Assembly (NCBI RefSeq): GCF_946886105.1
Contig: NZ_CAMPHV010000019.1
Location: forward strand, 1-64,000
Origin: an uncultured Pseudomonas sp.
GTDB taxonomy: Bacteria; Pseudomonadota; Gammaproteobacteria; Pseudomonadales; Pseudomonadaceae
Direction: 5' to 3'
Length of the DNA: 64,000 nucleotides
A program made the position numbers and the translations under genes. This document shows, one piece after another, positions 7,917 through 16,232 of this stretch. Numbering within the stretch: the first letter of the stretch is position 1; every line of letters starts with the position of its first letter. The notes below the pieces were generated by a model. That model made no database searches and was not told the DNA's origin. It was given only the letters and a program-made list of their open reading frames with translations.

Positions 7917-9863
7917 CTAGCAGGCCGGGAGCAGCGGCGGCATCGGGCAATCCAGCATATCGGCCACGGCACGCATCAGTTCGGCCTCGGCGTCGGTCAC
8001 CTGGCCGTCATGTTCGATGCTGCAAGCCATCGCCTTGAGCAGCCGCGGTTTTTGCAGCGGCCACATCTGGTTGAGGCGGCCCAGGGCCTTGTCCAGCTCC
8101 TGCATCGGCGGCATGCCCTGGTCGGCGAACGCCAGGTGGTCGAAGGGCAATGCCGCGCGGGCGCGGGCGAAGGCTTGCGCCGCCTGGTCCGGCGCGGCGT
8201 GGCCGGCATGGGCCAGGGCGGACAGCAGCAGTGCGCTTTCCTCGGCCAGTTCCAGCAGGTGATACCTGCCGTTGAGCGGGCGCGGCCCCTCGATATTGCG
8301 CTGCAAGATACGCAGCAGCGTCCATTCCAGCAGCTCGATCTTGCGGTCGGCTTTGGCCAGCCCGATCAGGTTGCGCTGCAATATCGCCCAGTGCGTCTTG
8401 CTCAGTTGTTTCAGCGCGGGCATCGCCAGTTCCAGCAAAGGCAGACGCAACCCTTCGCCCAGTACGCTCAGCTCGCCATCCAGCGCATCGAGGGCGGCGG
8501 CGACATCGGCCTGCAACTGCGGGCGCAAGGCTTCGAGCTGGCGCATCCGCGTCGCGGGTTCACGGCCGAGCATCAAGCCATAGGCCAGCGCCTGGGCGCC
8601 AAGGCAATCATGCGCGGCCTCGGTAAGCCGCGTACCGAGGCGTTGCAAGGCGCTGCGCGCCTGCTGCAGATGCGCGGGCTGCGGCTCGCCGATGGCCTCG
8701 ATCGATTGCTCGAGCGCCAGCGGACTGAACGCCGCGGCAACGCCCAGAGCGGCCATTTCCTTATCCCAACTGCTGGCAACATCGGCCTGGGCCGGCGGCT
8801 CTGTCGCCGGCGTGGCAGCCGCCGGCTCGTTCAGCCTGACGCTGGGGAACTGCCCGTCCCAGCCCGGATCGACCCGCCGGATGCGCTCGGCCAACGGCGG
8901 GTGAGTGGCGAGCCAGCCGCCCAGGGCCGTGGCGATACCTTGGCCGAAATACAGGTGGCTGAACTCCGCCGCGTTCCTGGCTTGCAACTGCGAGCCCAGC
9001 GGAAAACCACCGATTTTCTTCAGCGCCCCGCCGATGCTCTCGGGATTACGGGTGTACTGCACCGCCGAGGCATCGGCGAGAAATTCGCGCTGACGACTGA
9101 CCGCGGCTTTGATCAGGTTTCCGAAAAAGGTGCCGGCATAGCCCAGCACCAGCAGCGTGCCGCCAATCGCCAGGATCACCAGAGCCGAATTGTCCCGGCT
9201 CGAACGAGCGCTGCTGCGCATGCTCATACCGCGCAGCACGAAGCCGCCGATCAGTCCCAGCAGCAGGATGCCGTGCAACAGCGAAATCAGCCGCATATTG
9301 AGGCGCATATCGCCATGGAAGATATGGCTGAATTCATGGGCGATGACGCCCTGCAATTCTTCCCGCGAGAGCAATTCGATGGCCCCGCGGGTGACACCGA
9401 TCACCGCATCCTGGGGCGTCAGGCCGGCAGCGAAGGCATTGATGGCCAAGTCATCGAGCACGTACACCGCCGGCACCGGCGTGCCGGCGGCGATGGCCAT
9501 TTCCTCGACCACGTTGAGCAGGCGCCGCTCTTCGAAGGTCTGCGGCTCCAGGTTGATCAAACGCCCGCCGAGACGCTGCGCCACCACCTTGCCGCCGCGG
9601 CTCATCTGCACGCTTTTATACAGGCTGCCAAGCGAGACCACGGCGATGACCGCCAAGGCCACGCCGCCGACCAGCGCCCAGTCGACGCCGCCAGTGCTGG
9701 AGCCGCTGGGGTCGGCATAGCCGTGGTAAGCGTTCGACATGCGCAGTGCCAGGCCGATGGCCAGGCTGATCAAGGTGATCAGGCTGAGTACCGCCAGCGT
9801 CATCAGCAGCAGCAAAAGGCCGCTCTGGCGCTTGGCGCGATCCTGTTGCTCGAAGAAATTCAT
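7917..9863 (-). CDS. M48-family membrane zinc metallopeptidase (HtpX-like)
   Basis: This 648-residue inner-membrane protein has the M48 catalytic motif HEFSH at residues 176-180. Two transmembrane segments precede it (LLLLLMTLAVLSLITLISLA and VGGVALAVIAVVSLGSL) and another hydrophobic region follows the motif (LLHGILLLGLIGGFVL). The chain is about twice the length of E. coli HtpX. The C-terminal 300 residues are a soluble, helix-rich, alanine/leucine-rich domain that I do not recognise. It lies 38 bases downstream of a lemA gene on the same strand, a known pairing, and probably acts in membrane-protein quality control. A HtpX label alone would understate the extra domain. Confidence 0.85.
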   Translation of the reverse strand: MNFFEQQDRAKRQSGLLLLLMTLAVLSLITLISLAIGLALRMSNAYHGYADPSGSSTGGVDWALVGGVALAVIAVVSLGSLYKSVQMSRGGKVVAQRLGGRLINLEPQTFEERRLLNVVEEMAIAAGTPVPAVYVLDDLAINAFAAGLTPQDAVIGVTRGAIELLSREELQGVIAHEFSHIFHGDMRLNMRLISLLHGILLLGLIGGFVLRGMSMRSSARSSRDNSALVILAIGGTLLVLGYAGTFFGNLIKAAVSRQREFLADASAVQYTRNPESIGGALKKIGGFPLGSQLQARNAAEFSHLYFGQGIATALGGWLATHPPLAERIRRVDPGWDGQFPSVRLNEPAAATPATEPPAQADVASSWDKEMAALGVAAAFSPLALEQSIEAIGEPQPAHLQQARSALQRLGTRLTEAAHDCLGAQALAYGLMLGREPATRMRQLEALRPQLQADVAAALDALDGELSVLGEGLRLPLLELAMPALKQLSKTHWAILQRNLIGLAKADRKIELLEWTLLRILQRNIEGPRPLNGRYHLLELAEESALLLSALAHAGHAAPDQAAQAFARARAALPFDHLAFADQGMPPMQELDKALGRLNQMWPLQKPRLLKAMACSIEHDGQVTDAEAELMRAVADMLDCPMPPLLPAC

Positions 9864-9901
9864 CGCGCGATCCGTGGGCAGGCGACTGAGGACGACGCTG
9901 T

Positions 9902-10498
9902 TTAGAACGACACCTTGGGCGCTTCCTGAATCGCCGCGCTATCGGCGAATTCAAGCAGGCTGGCGTCTTGCCCGTGGCCGAAGGAGGCGGCCAGCAGCAC
10001 CGGCGGGAAGCCCTGTTTATAAGTGTTGTAGGTCATCACCGCATCGTTGTAGGCCTGACGGGCGAACGCGACCTTGTTTTCCGTGGTGCTCAGCTCTTCG
10101 CTGAGCTGCTGCATGTTCTGCGACGCCTTGAGGTCCGGATAAGCCTCCATGACCACATTGAGACGCCCCATGGCGCCGTTCAGCAAACTTTCCGCACCGG
10201 CCAATTGCGCCATGCCCTGCGGGCTGCCCGGCTGCGCCGCGGCGGCCTTGAGGCCGGCAACCGCACTGTTACGCGCGGCGATCACCGCCTCCAGGGTTTC
10301 GCGCTCATGAGCCAGATAGCCCTTGGCGGTTTCCACCAGATTGGGGATCAGGTCGTAGCGGCGCTTGAGCTGCACTTCGATCTGCGCGAAGGCGTTCTGG
10401 AAGCGGTTACGCAACTTCACCAACTGGTTGTAGATGGCGATCACGTAGAAAATCAATGCGGCCAGGACGGCCAGAATAATCAGGGTGGAGACAGCCAT
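9902..10498 (-). CDS. lemA: LemA-family membrane protein
   Basis: This 198-residue protein of the LemA family has one N-terminal transmembrane helix (TLIILAVLAALIFYVIAIYN). The hallmark family segment follows (QLVKLRNRFQNAFAQIEVQL, RRYDLIPNLVETAKGY), with mostly helical coils to the C-terminus. Family structures are antiparallel helical bundles exposed to the periplasm or cell exterior. The biochemical role is not established. Coupling to the M48 peptidase gene 38 bases downstream suggests a shared membrane-proteostasis function. It is the last clearly core gene before the accessory island. Confidence 0.88.
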   Translation of the reverse strand: MAVSTLIILAVLAALIFYVIAIYNQLVKLRNRFQNAFAQIEVQLKRRYDLIPNLVETAKGYLAHERETLEAVIAARNSAVAGLKAAAAQPGSPQGMAQLAGAESLLNGAMGRLNVVMEAYPDLKASQNMQQLSEELSTTENKVAFARQAYNDAVMTYNTYKQGFPPVLLAASFGHGQDASLLEFADSAAIQEAPKVSF

Positions 10499-10661
10499 GG
10501 TGAAGTCCTTGTCTGGATACGGAGAGAAACCGATGGTAACGGAAAAACGCCGGAGATGAGGAACGCCGTGGGGATTGGCGGCAGCCGAAAGCTTTGCGTT
10601 TATAACGCTTCGTGCCCGGATTCAGGCATTGATGAGGTTTAGCGAAAGGGAGAAGCGGAAA

Positions 10662-10684
10662 CGCTATTATGCACCACAAGCACA
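10662..10684. repeat. Left copy of island-flanking inverted repeat
   Basis: The 23 bases starting CGCTATTATGCACCA match the complement of 29057-29079 at 21 of 23 positions. The two copies are in inverted orientation about 18.4 kb apart, close to the apparent edges of the accessory island. The TATTAT inside could also be part of a promoter. Confidence 0.4.
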
Positions 10685-10705
10685 TGACAGCCTGGCTGTC
10701 ATGTG
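10681..10705. promoter_or_regulatory. Perfect 25-bp palindrome, candidate operator
   Basis: CACATGACAGCC-T-GGCTGTCATGTG is perfectly symmetric with 12-base arms and a single central base, ending 13 bases before the ATG at 10719. There is no T-run, so an operator or an mRNA hairpin over the ribosome-binding region fits better than a terminator. Confidence 0.5.
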
Positions 10706-10718
10706 TTCTCTTCTCCCG

Positions 10719-11228
10719 ATGGCCAACCATCACCCCAGAGTCGCCAAACTGGCGAAAGACCTCGCGTACCGAAAAGGCGAGATTCAAACACTCAACGCAA
10801 GAGAAAAGGCACTGGTCGCGGAGCTTGCCGAAACCAGAGCTCAGAAGCAATTTGCCGAAAAGGCTGTGCTTGAGCTTTCAAGAAAGATCCAGGACTTTCA
10901 TCTCAACCCGGATGACGTACGGACAATCCGGGCCACTCCCCGTTTAGACGGTGTTCGGCATGGGGTCTTCAGGAAAGAGTTGGCTCAGCTCCTACAGCAG
11001 ACTGGCGAACCGCTTGGCACTGCCGAGATATTGGAGTTGCTACAAGGGGAAAATCAGGCTGGCTTCAAACTGCCAACCAAGCGTCGTGACGCCATGCACA
11101 GGATCGCCCGTGATTTGAGGGTGCTTAGAGATCGTGGCTGGGTGATTCGTGCTGATGGTGGCAGCGCAGGTGCTAAGGCGACTTGGCTATGGGTCGGCGA
11201 AAAGCCTACAAGCCAGGAATCGTCCTGA
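10719..11228 (+). CDS. Coiled-coil protein with winged-helix-like C-terminus, unknown function
   Basis: This 169-residue predicted protein is not one I recognise. Residues about 8-55 form a charged coiled coil (LAKDLAYRKGEIQTLNAREK). The C-terminal half looks like a winged helix: GVFRKELAQLLQQTGEPLGT, a helix with RRDAMHRIARDLRVLRDRGW, then a beta hairpin ending ATWLWVGE. The start is uncertain: 10701 and 10575 are in frame, but 10719 gives MANHHP and avoids translating through the 25-bp palindrome. The 3' end overlaps the convergent transposase gene by 23 bases, so the terminal residues may come from the insertion sequence. A DNA-binding regulatory role, perhaps at the palindrome just upstream, is inference. 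Confidence 0.6.
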   Translation: MANHHPRVAKLAKDLAYRKGEIQTLNAREKALVAELAETRAQKQFAEKAVLELSRKIQDFHLNPDDVRTIRATPRLDGVRHGVFRKELAQLLQQTGEPLGTAEILELLQGENQAGFKLPTKRRDAMHRIARDLRVLRDRGWVIRADGGSAGAKATWLWVGEKPTSQESS

Positions 11229-12282
11229 GTTCCCCTTCACGTTTGTTGCCCCGGACATAGTTTCGCCAATCCTTGGAGTGCGGGGTGTTGGTCACCTTGT
11301 AAAATAGGTCGGTAACCTGACCGAGCAAGTCTGTTCGGCGCATGTCCTCTCGCCAGTTCATCTCGCAGCTGTAGTCCAGCATATAGCGCGGCGTAATCCG
11401 GTGGAAAACGCCAATGAACGCCCGCCGCAATCGCGAGAAATAGCTCTCGGCCTGGTTCTGGTTCACACCCGCATCGGTTGAAAATTCGCGTGAGTGATTG
11501 ACGGTTTCGTGGCTGAAGCCGATGTACTGGAGCTTCCGGTACGCGGGCAGTTCGTCTGTGTAGATTTTGCTGCCCTTCTTCACGTATTTCTCAATGAGTG
11601 GGACAACCTGGCTATCCTCGGCCTTGCAGATAGCAGTGATCGTACGGATAGCCCCTGGACGACCGCCTTGTTCGAGGGGGCAGGTATCACACTCCCTAAA
11701 GACGATGATGATGCGCCTGTTCTCGTGGAAAGGATTTTCCGCAGGGCCCACCTTATCCCGATGCTGGTACTTCTTAGCCAGCTTCGGTAGCTCCTTTTCC
11801 GCCACCTTTCTAGGCTTACGCTTTTTGCCGGAAAAGTGACCACCATCAATCTCCACATGCCCGGATAGGGGCTTGACCTCGGTGCTCAACATGATGGCTT
11901 CGCGGATCTTGTGCATCAGTAGGTAGGCCGTGCGGTACTGCACCCCTAGGTAGCGCCGCAGCGCTAGTGCGGAAAGCCCTTTCTGATTGATGGCGAAGTA
12001 AAACAGGGCCTTGAGCAGGGTGAGATACTTGAGTTTGTGCCCATGAAAGGCGGTTCCACTGGTCACCGAGAACGTGCTGAAGCAGTGCTTGCAGCTCCAT
12101 TGCAGGCGCGAGCTGCGGAAATAATGCTTGTCGTGAGCGCCGCAGTCAGGGCACACCTGCTGGCTTTCAGATTGCCAACGCATCCCGGCCAGGAAGGCAT
12201 GCGCCTGCGCCTCGGAGAGACCATCAAGGTCGCTCATCGAGGTCGTCAGAGCCTCCTTCTTAAGCCAGAAATACGCCGCCAC
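11206..12282 (-). CDS. IS1595-family (ISXO2-like) transposase
   Basis: This 358-residue transposase has an N-terminal zinc ribbon (CPDCGAHDKHYF and CKHC, residues about 44-69). It is followed by an ISXO2-type DDE-like catalytic domain containing HVEIDGGHFSGKK, KIYTDELPAYR and NQNQAESYFSRLRRAFIG. It moves an IS1595-group insertion sequence by DNA cut and paste. A palindrome (CACTGT-N8-ACAGTG, 12291-12310) just upstream of the start recurs in altered form in a second, truncated copy at 17578-17700. The exact element ends and any target duplication were not resolved. The gene appears intact. Confidence 0.9.
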   Translation of the reverse strand: MAAYFWLKKEALTTSMSDLDGLSEAQAHAFLAGMRWQSESQQVCPDCGAHDKHYFRSSRLQWSCKHCFSTFSVTSGTAFHGHKLKYLTLLKALFYFAINQKGLSALALRRYLGVQYRTAYLLMHKIREAIMLSTEVKPLSGHVEIDGGHFSGKKRKPRKVAEKELPKLAKKYQHRDKVGPAENPFHENRRIIIVFRECDTCPLEQGGRPGAIRTITAICKAEDSQVVPLIEKYVKKGSKIYTDELPAYRKLQYIGFSHETVNHSREFSTDAGVNQNQAESYFSRLRRAFIGVFHRITPRYMLDYSCEMNWREDMRRTDLLGQVTDLFYKVTNTPHSKDWRNYVRGNKREGELRTIPGL

Positions 12283-12290
12283 TCAGTCAC

Positions 12291-12310
12291 CACTGTATGC
12301 ATAGACAGTG
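12291..12310. promoter_or_regulatory. Palindrome upstream of the transposase
   Basis: CACTGT-N8-ACAGTG lies nine bases before the transposase start. The remnant copy has CTGTAT-GAAT-ATACAG at the same place, so symmetry is kept while sequence changes. It is probably an operator or part of the IS end. Confidence 0.4.
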
Positions 12311-12428
12311 GCTAGTCTACCGCTAAAAAGAGAATGCGCAAGGCCAAGCGGAAGGCTCTACGGCGAGCGTTTCACGGTATTCTTGTGCTACAAAAATTCA
12401 GAGTAATGACCATGAGGAGAGAGTTAGC

Positions 12429-13184
12429 TCACTGCTCATTGGTGTTTTTAGCATCAGGCTTGTTGCTCTCGTGAGCGACCCATTTCTGTACGGCGTTGAA
12501 CACATGAGCCTTAGCCTGATCGAATGTCATCCGAACCTGTGATCCAGTTCCTTTGGTGACGGCATGCCTTGCCTTATGCCCGATTGCTTCTGGGTTGTTG
12601 GCCACCGACGTCACTTTATCGAGCGTCTTCTTCAGTCCCCATTCTTTGATGGGTGCTCCGCTGGCAAGGATAATCTCGACGATCTTGTAGAGAGTTGACC
12701 AGTCCTCATTCTCCATTTTTGAGACAAGCCTCAACACCTGACGAACACGCGAATTCTGGGTTGCAGCGCCGGTCAGTGGCTTCGGCTGTGCCGGGGGCTC
12801 TGGTATTAGGTTTCCGTCCTTGTCGTAGCATTCGAAAGATGCGGAGACGGAGATGCTTATCGAGCAGGCACCTTCCATAAAAACATACTGCGTTGACTTC
12901 CCATCTGACTCATTACGGCGCAGACCTGATGGGGAGAAAAACCCGTTGATACCCTCAAGTCGTAACGCACCATTAAGACATTCCAGCAGTTCTTCCGCTT
13001 CCCGCTGAACCAGCCCAGGTGAGTGCTCCCGGTCAAAACCTTCGATAGGCAGGCTTGTAATGCCATCTTTTTCGACAAGGGGGAGTTCAATCCGCTGTTG
13101 CAAATGCTGGAGCTCCATTTCAGAACCATTCCAGCTCACTTTCATTTCCCACGCGGTCGAAGGTAGCTGTTCGCTCATGCTCAT
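12429..13184 (-). CDS. Hypothetical protein, island gene
   Basis: This 251-residue protein belongs to no family I recognise. The N-terminal half is a mixed alpha/beta region (residues 10-125) with a beta stretch SISISVSASFECYDKDG. A proline-rich linker (PEPPAQPKPL) follows, and the helical C-terminal region includes a hydrophobic segment (LYKIVEIILASGAPIKEW). The start at 13184 has AGGG about seven bases upstream. It is 47 bases downstream of another unknown gene on the same strand, so the two are probably one operon. It ends about 150 bases from the insertion sequence. Base composition and codon use are less GC-biased than in the core genes. Function unknown. Confidence 0.6.
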   Translation of the reverse strand: MSMSEQLPSTAWEMKVSWNGSEMELQHLQQRIELPLVEKDGITSLPIEGFDREHSPGLVQREAEELLECLNGALRLEGINGFFSPSGLRRNESDGKSTQYVFMEGACSISISVSASFECYDKDGNLIPEPPAQPKPLTGAATQNSRVRQVLRLVSKMENEDWSTLYKIVEIILASGAPIKEWGLKKTLDKVTSVANNPEAIGHKARHAVTKGTGSQVRMTFDQAKAHVFNAVQKWVAHESNKPDAKNTNEQ

Positions 13185-13231
13185 TTTCTAGCCCTGAAGT
13201 ATTCGCTAATCCTGCGAAGCTGCTGCCATGG

Positions 13232-13900
13232 TTACTCGACCATGATGGGGCCAAACATCCCGGTGTTGATCAGGGCCTCCCAGATCTTCTTCATTTTCTG
13301 GCCAGTGTCTTGATTCACGAACAGCGACGAGCGACTGCCGTTCGGTTTACCCAAGAAATAGCCGCGCATGGTCTCCCATGTCTCGCCCACTTCCGCCACC
13401 TTCCAGAACTGAAGCTCCCGCTCAAGCAGCAACGGCATCGCCAGCGATATCGGAATCATATTGTTGGGCAGATCTCGCCCCCAGTCACACCTGACCAAAA
13501 TGGCTGTAGTGTCGGGGTGGTAGAACTTCACATCGAGTCGTTCGGCTGAGATGTGGGCGACACCGGTTCGAGGAAGTTTCTTGACGGAGTCGATCACTGC
13601 CTGACCGTCGTTATAGGGGCAGGTGATGAATCCGTGGGCGAAGAACTTCGTATGGTCTAGCCCTTCGTAGCCGCATTCACGGCTCGGCCTTGTGACCGGG
13701 AAACGATTGCGGTTGTTGCTGACCAGAGGGTGCCAAGTAGGGTAGGCATCCACCACCGGCCCAAGCTCATGGGTAAGATCCCAAAGCGTCTCCTTGGCGT
13801 GTCTTCTCTCTATGTCATTCGCGTACATGGACGGAGGCACCAGGTAGCGCTCGGCTTCCTCGTAATTGCGTTCTGCTGATTCGTCCGCTCGGAATGCCAT
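13232..13900 (-). CDS. Hypothetical protein, first gene of an island pair
   Basis: This 222-residue soluble protein is not one I recognise. It begins with an acidic helix (ADESAERNYEEAERYLVPPS), contains a histidine-rich middle (HTKFFAHGFITCPYNDGQAV), and ends with conserved-looking beta strands. There is no signal peptide or membrane segment. The start at 13900 is supported by GGGGTGAG six to ten bases upstream. The gene directly precedes the 251-residue gene at 12429-13184, suggesting that the two products act together. Nothing in the sequence indicates the activity. Confidence 0.6.
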   Translation of the reverse strand: MAFRADESAERNYEEAERYLVPPSMYANDIERRHAKETLWDLTHELGPVVDAYPTWHPLVSNNRNRFPVTRPSRECGYEGLDHTKFFAHGFITCPYNDGQAVIDSVKKLPRTGVAHISAERLDVKFYHPDTTAILVRCDWGRDLPNNMIPISLAMPLLLERELQFWKVAEVGETWETMRGYFLGKPNGSRSSLFVNQDTGQKMKKIWEALINTGMFGPIMVE

Positions 13901-14076
13901 TGCTCACCCCATTGCTCTTGGTTGGTTGAAAACATGATTCTACAAGCTCGCGCACAAAGCAATGACTTTATGCGCTAAGTGTTGATTTCATGATTGGAGT
14001 GAGTTGAAATGGCGCTGCGAGGGGCGTCGGCAGACCCCTTCTATGTCCCTGTACGCCAACTCACCAAGGAAGAGCC

Positions 14077-14649
14077 ATGACCGCTACGCTGTTTCGCGAC
14101 ATCATCATTCGCGACCGAGGCCAAGAGGCCTACGCGGACTACGCAAGCTATCAGGCGAATGACCTGAAGCTGATTGCTGAAACGGCAACGCGAACCCTCG
14201 CCTCCATTCCGCGTGCAGCTGGTCACTGCGTGATGATCAGTGCCGGCTTCGTTGCAGCTCTGCGGGCCAGTGATGTTCCTGCCGTCGTCATCCTGGGTGA
14301 CCTCTTGATCGACGGAAAGCACGTTTTCCGCTGCTACGACAATCTGCCCCGCCCAACGCATGATGATGAGATCGTCGACGCAACCTGGGATGGGCACGCC
14401 TGGGTGATGATCGGAGACAGCATCTGCGATCTGTCGATCTTCCGGACTGCCTACGAGCTCGCGCAGCCGAATCGGCTCAGCGACTACATCCTGAGGTACT
14501 TCGGTGCCGGAAAAGGTGCTTTCATGTGCTACCCCCACCAGCTACCTCCTGGGATGGAATTTGTTCCCAAATTCGCCCTCACGGATGACCAGATTTATGG
14601 GCTTCTGGAGGGGTTGTCATACCAGGCGCGTGCACTACAGCAGCAATAG
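14077..14649 (+). CDS. Transglutaminase/papain-like fold protein
   Basis: This 190-residue protein has a likely cysteine-histidine-aspartate arrangement typical of transglutaminase-like domains. The candidate residues are Cys51 in AAGHCVMISAGFVAALRAS, His107 in DATWDGHAWVMIGD, and Asp114 or Asp118 just after. The helix following the cysteine and the strand carrying the histidine fit the fold. No signal peptide is present, so it should act in the cytoplasm as a protease, amidase or crosslinker. The start has AAGGA six bases upstream. It is followed after 24 bases by a small two-helix membrane protein gene on the same strand, suggesting an enzyme and membrane-partner pair. The fold assignment is from motifs only. 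Confidence 0.6.
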   Translation: MTATLFRDIIIRDRGQEAYADYASYQANDLKLIAETATRTLASIPRAAGHCVMISAGFVAALRASDVPAVVILGDLLIDGKHVFRCYDNLPRPTHDDEIVDATWDGHAWVMIGDSICDLSIFRTAYELAQPNRLSDYILRYFGAGKGAFMCYPHQLPPGMEFVPKFALTDDQIYGLLEGLSYQARALQQQ

Positions 14650-14673
14650 AGACTGCCCACCTAGGAGGGTGCT

Positions 14674-14949
14674 GTGAAGGACTACTTCACCGAAATTTTG
14701 TATGTGATCGCGCTTTCGAAGCGAACCCAGGTGGCCCTCATTCTGGGTGTCGTTTTCTTTGTGGGCATCAGCTTGGTGGGCGAGTTCTATGTGTCCCGGC
14801 TTCACTTCTCTGGCCCGCTCGCTGGGCTGGAGCAAGCCGTCATTCCGAAGTTGATGAAGCGGTACGACAAGGTCGCGCTGATCGCGCTGATTTCGTTCTG
14901 GGCCCTTGCGTTCAAGTTCTACCATCGCGACAAGCGCCGCTTTTTTTAG
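14674..14949 (+). CDS. Small membrane protein paired with the transglutaminase-like gene
   Basis: This 91-residue protein has two hydrophobic helices (VALILGVVFFVGISLVG, residues about 19-35, and VALIALISFWALAFKFY near the C-terminus) and a basic tail KRRFF. The start is GTG at 14674 with an excellent TAGGAGGG site five bases upstream. It follows the 190-residue gene after 24 bases and is presumably co-transcribed. A membrane anchor, immunity partner or pore-forming effector are all possible, and the sequence does not decide. Confidence 0.6.
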   Translation: MKDYFTEILYVIALSKRTQVALILGVVFFVGISLVGEFYVSRLHFSGPLAGLEQAVIPKLMKRYDKVALIALISFWALAFKFYHRDKRRFF

Positions 14950-15444
14950 CTATGAGCGCCCTAGTGTGCTGAAGCTCTGCCCCTTTATTGCACCAAGTGC
15001 TAAAAGATATCCTCTATGAAACCGTGGGGTCGCTGCACGGCGGCCCTCATGGCGGGGGAGTTACGAAACTAGGGGCGATTCACCCGAGCGTTAATTTTTT
15101 GCAAAAAATGCAGCAGTGCTTCAGCGTCGGCGTTTGGAATTTCAAGCTTGATTGAACACATATCTACCCCTCAATGCCAAACACGCCACCAACCACAAGC
15201 AGGAACAGTAACTGCTTGAACTAGCCCTCTACTGCTCATTCCCACCGTAGCATGTGGTGGAGTAGTTTAATCAAGTTTCTTGTACTGACTGCTCATCCAT
15301 TTGAGTAACGACTGTTGAAGATCAGAAACTCCGATACCAGTGGCATCGAAGTTTCAGAGGTTTAGCCACGAACTCAAACACCTAGACGAACAGCAATACG
15401 GAAATTTGGTGTCAATTTGGCAAGTGGATAGCTTCTGCGGCTAA
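14950..15444. other. Gene-poor interval in the island
   Basis: About 500 bases of lower-GC sequence. Apart from the possible small gene at 15069-15161 on the minus strand, no open frame with a convincing start or composition was found on either strand. Confidence 0.5.
15069..15161 (-). CDS. Possible 30-residue small protein
   Basis: A short frame opening MCSIKLEIPNADAEALL and ending in a TAG stop. GAGGGG lies about six bases before the ATG, and the composition looks coding (amphipathic helix LLHFLQKI). It stands alone in a gene-poor interval. It may be real or chance. Confidence 0.3.
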   Translation of the reverse strand: MCSIKLEIPNADAEALLHFLQKINARVNRP

Positions 15445-15939
15445 CTAGAAGCCAAGGTCACGTATAAGTTTTTCAGCGTTCTTTGGTCGTAGGTAACGGG
15501 CGCCTATGCGTGTTTTGAAAGTGAAAAACGCCATTATTAGGAACGCCACTAGGGCGAAAGGGGTAAGGCCAGCGGACTCAAGTACGTTGTCTAGTATTAG
15601 GATTAATAGAAAAAATGCCGCAATAAATAGCATTATTCCGTGTGTCTGGATATGGTGGCGCCAAACTCGCTTAGCATCGTCAAGTGAAAATATTGACCTT
15701 CCATTTGACTTCATTGCAAGCAGTGTATTTCTTTTGCCGTGACAGTGAAAATAAAACTCACCTTTCACGCCGGGATGAAAAAAGGCGCCAACGACTGATG
15801 GTACAGTTACGGACTTTAATTGTTCAATTTTCCCGTCGTCGTGAATCATTGTGACATGCACATATTCATTACCCATGTAGTTCGTAATGTAGGCCCCTGT
15901 AGATTGAATCTGCCCTTTAATTACTCGCCCATTCTTCAT
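15445..15939 (-). CDS. Hypothetical two-helix membrane protein
   Basis: This 164-residue protein has a soluble beta-rich N-terminal half (residues 1-95, with GEFYFHCHGKRNTLLA). Two C-terminal membrane helices follow (IMLFIAAFFLLILILDNVL and FALVAFLIMAFFTF), then a basic tail. The strong site AAGGAG lies six bases before the start. The gene stands alone in the island, divergent from the XRE regulator region. I do not recognise the family. The arrangement suggests a cytoplasmic sensing domain attached to an inner-membrane hairpin. Confidence 0.6.
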   Translation of the reverse strand: MKNGRVIKGQIQSTGAYITNYMGNEYVHVTMIHDDGKIEQLKSVTVPSVVGAFFHPGVKGEFYFHCHGKRNTLLAMKSNGRSIFSLDDAKRVWRHHIQTHGIMLFIAAFFLLILILDNVLESAGLTPFALVAFLIMAFFTFKTRIGARYLRPKNAEKLIRDLGF

Positions 15940-16157
15940 TTCGGCTCCTTAGCCTTTTAATTCATAACTTTCCAGTTAACGAAAGTCGCCACATATCTCA
16001 ATGGATGCTTTCAATCTGACATGCCAGCGAGAAAATTGACCTGGTTTAGCAAGGCTCTGTGCAACCAAAACTGGAGGTAACGACCGAAGCAGCGTGCCTT
16101 CGTGGTTAATCTTCAGGCGAGGCAGGTAGATCCCTTGCAGTGGCTAGATTACAGTCA

Positions 16158-16178
16158 ATACTACCGATACGGTAGTAT
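16158..16178. promoter_or_regulatory. Candidate operator of the XRE regulator
   Basis: Perfect inverted repeat ATACTACCG-N3-CGGTAGTAT, 54 bases before the regulator ATG. Such symmetry directly upstream of a small helix-turn-helix gene suggests autoregulation. Confidence 0.6.
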
Positions 16179-16232
16179 TTGAGATGCGTTAACACCGGAC
16201 GATCTCGTTCTTTGCCGACACCAAAGAACGTC

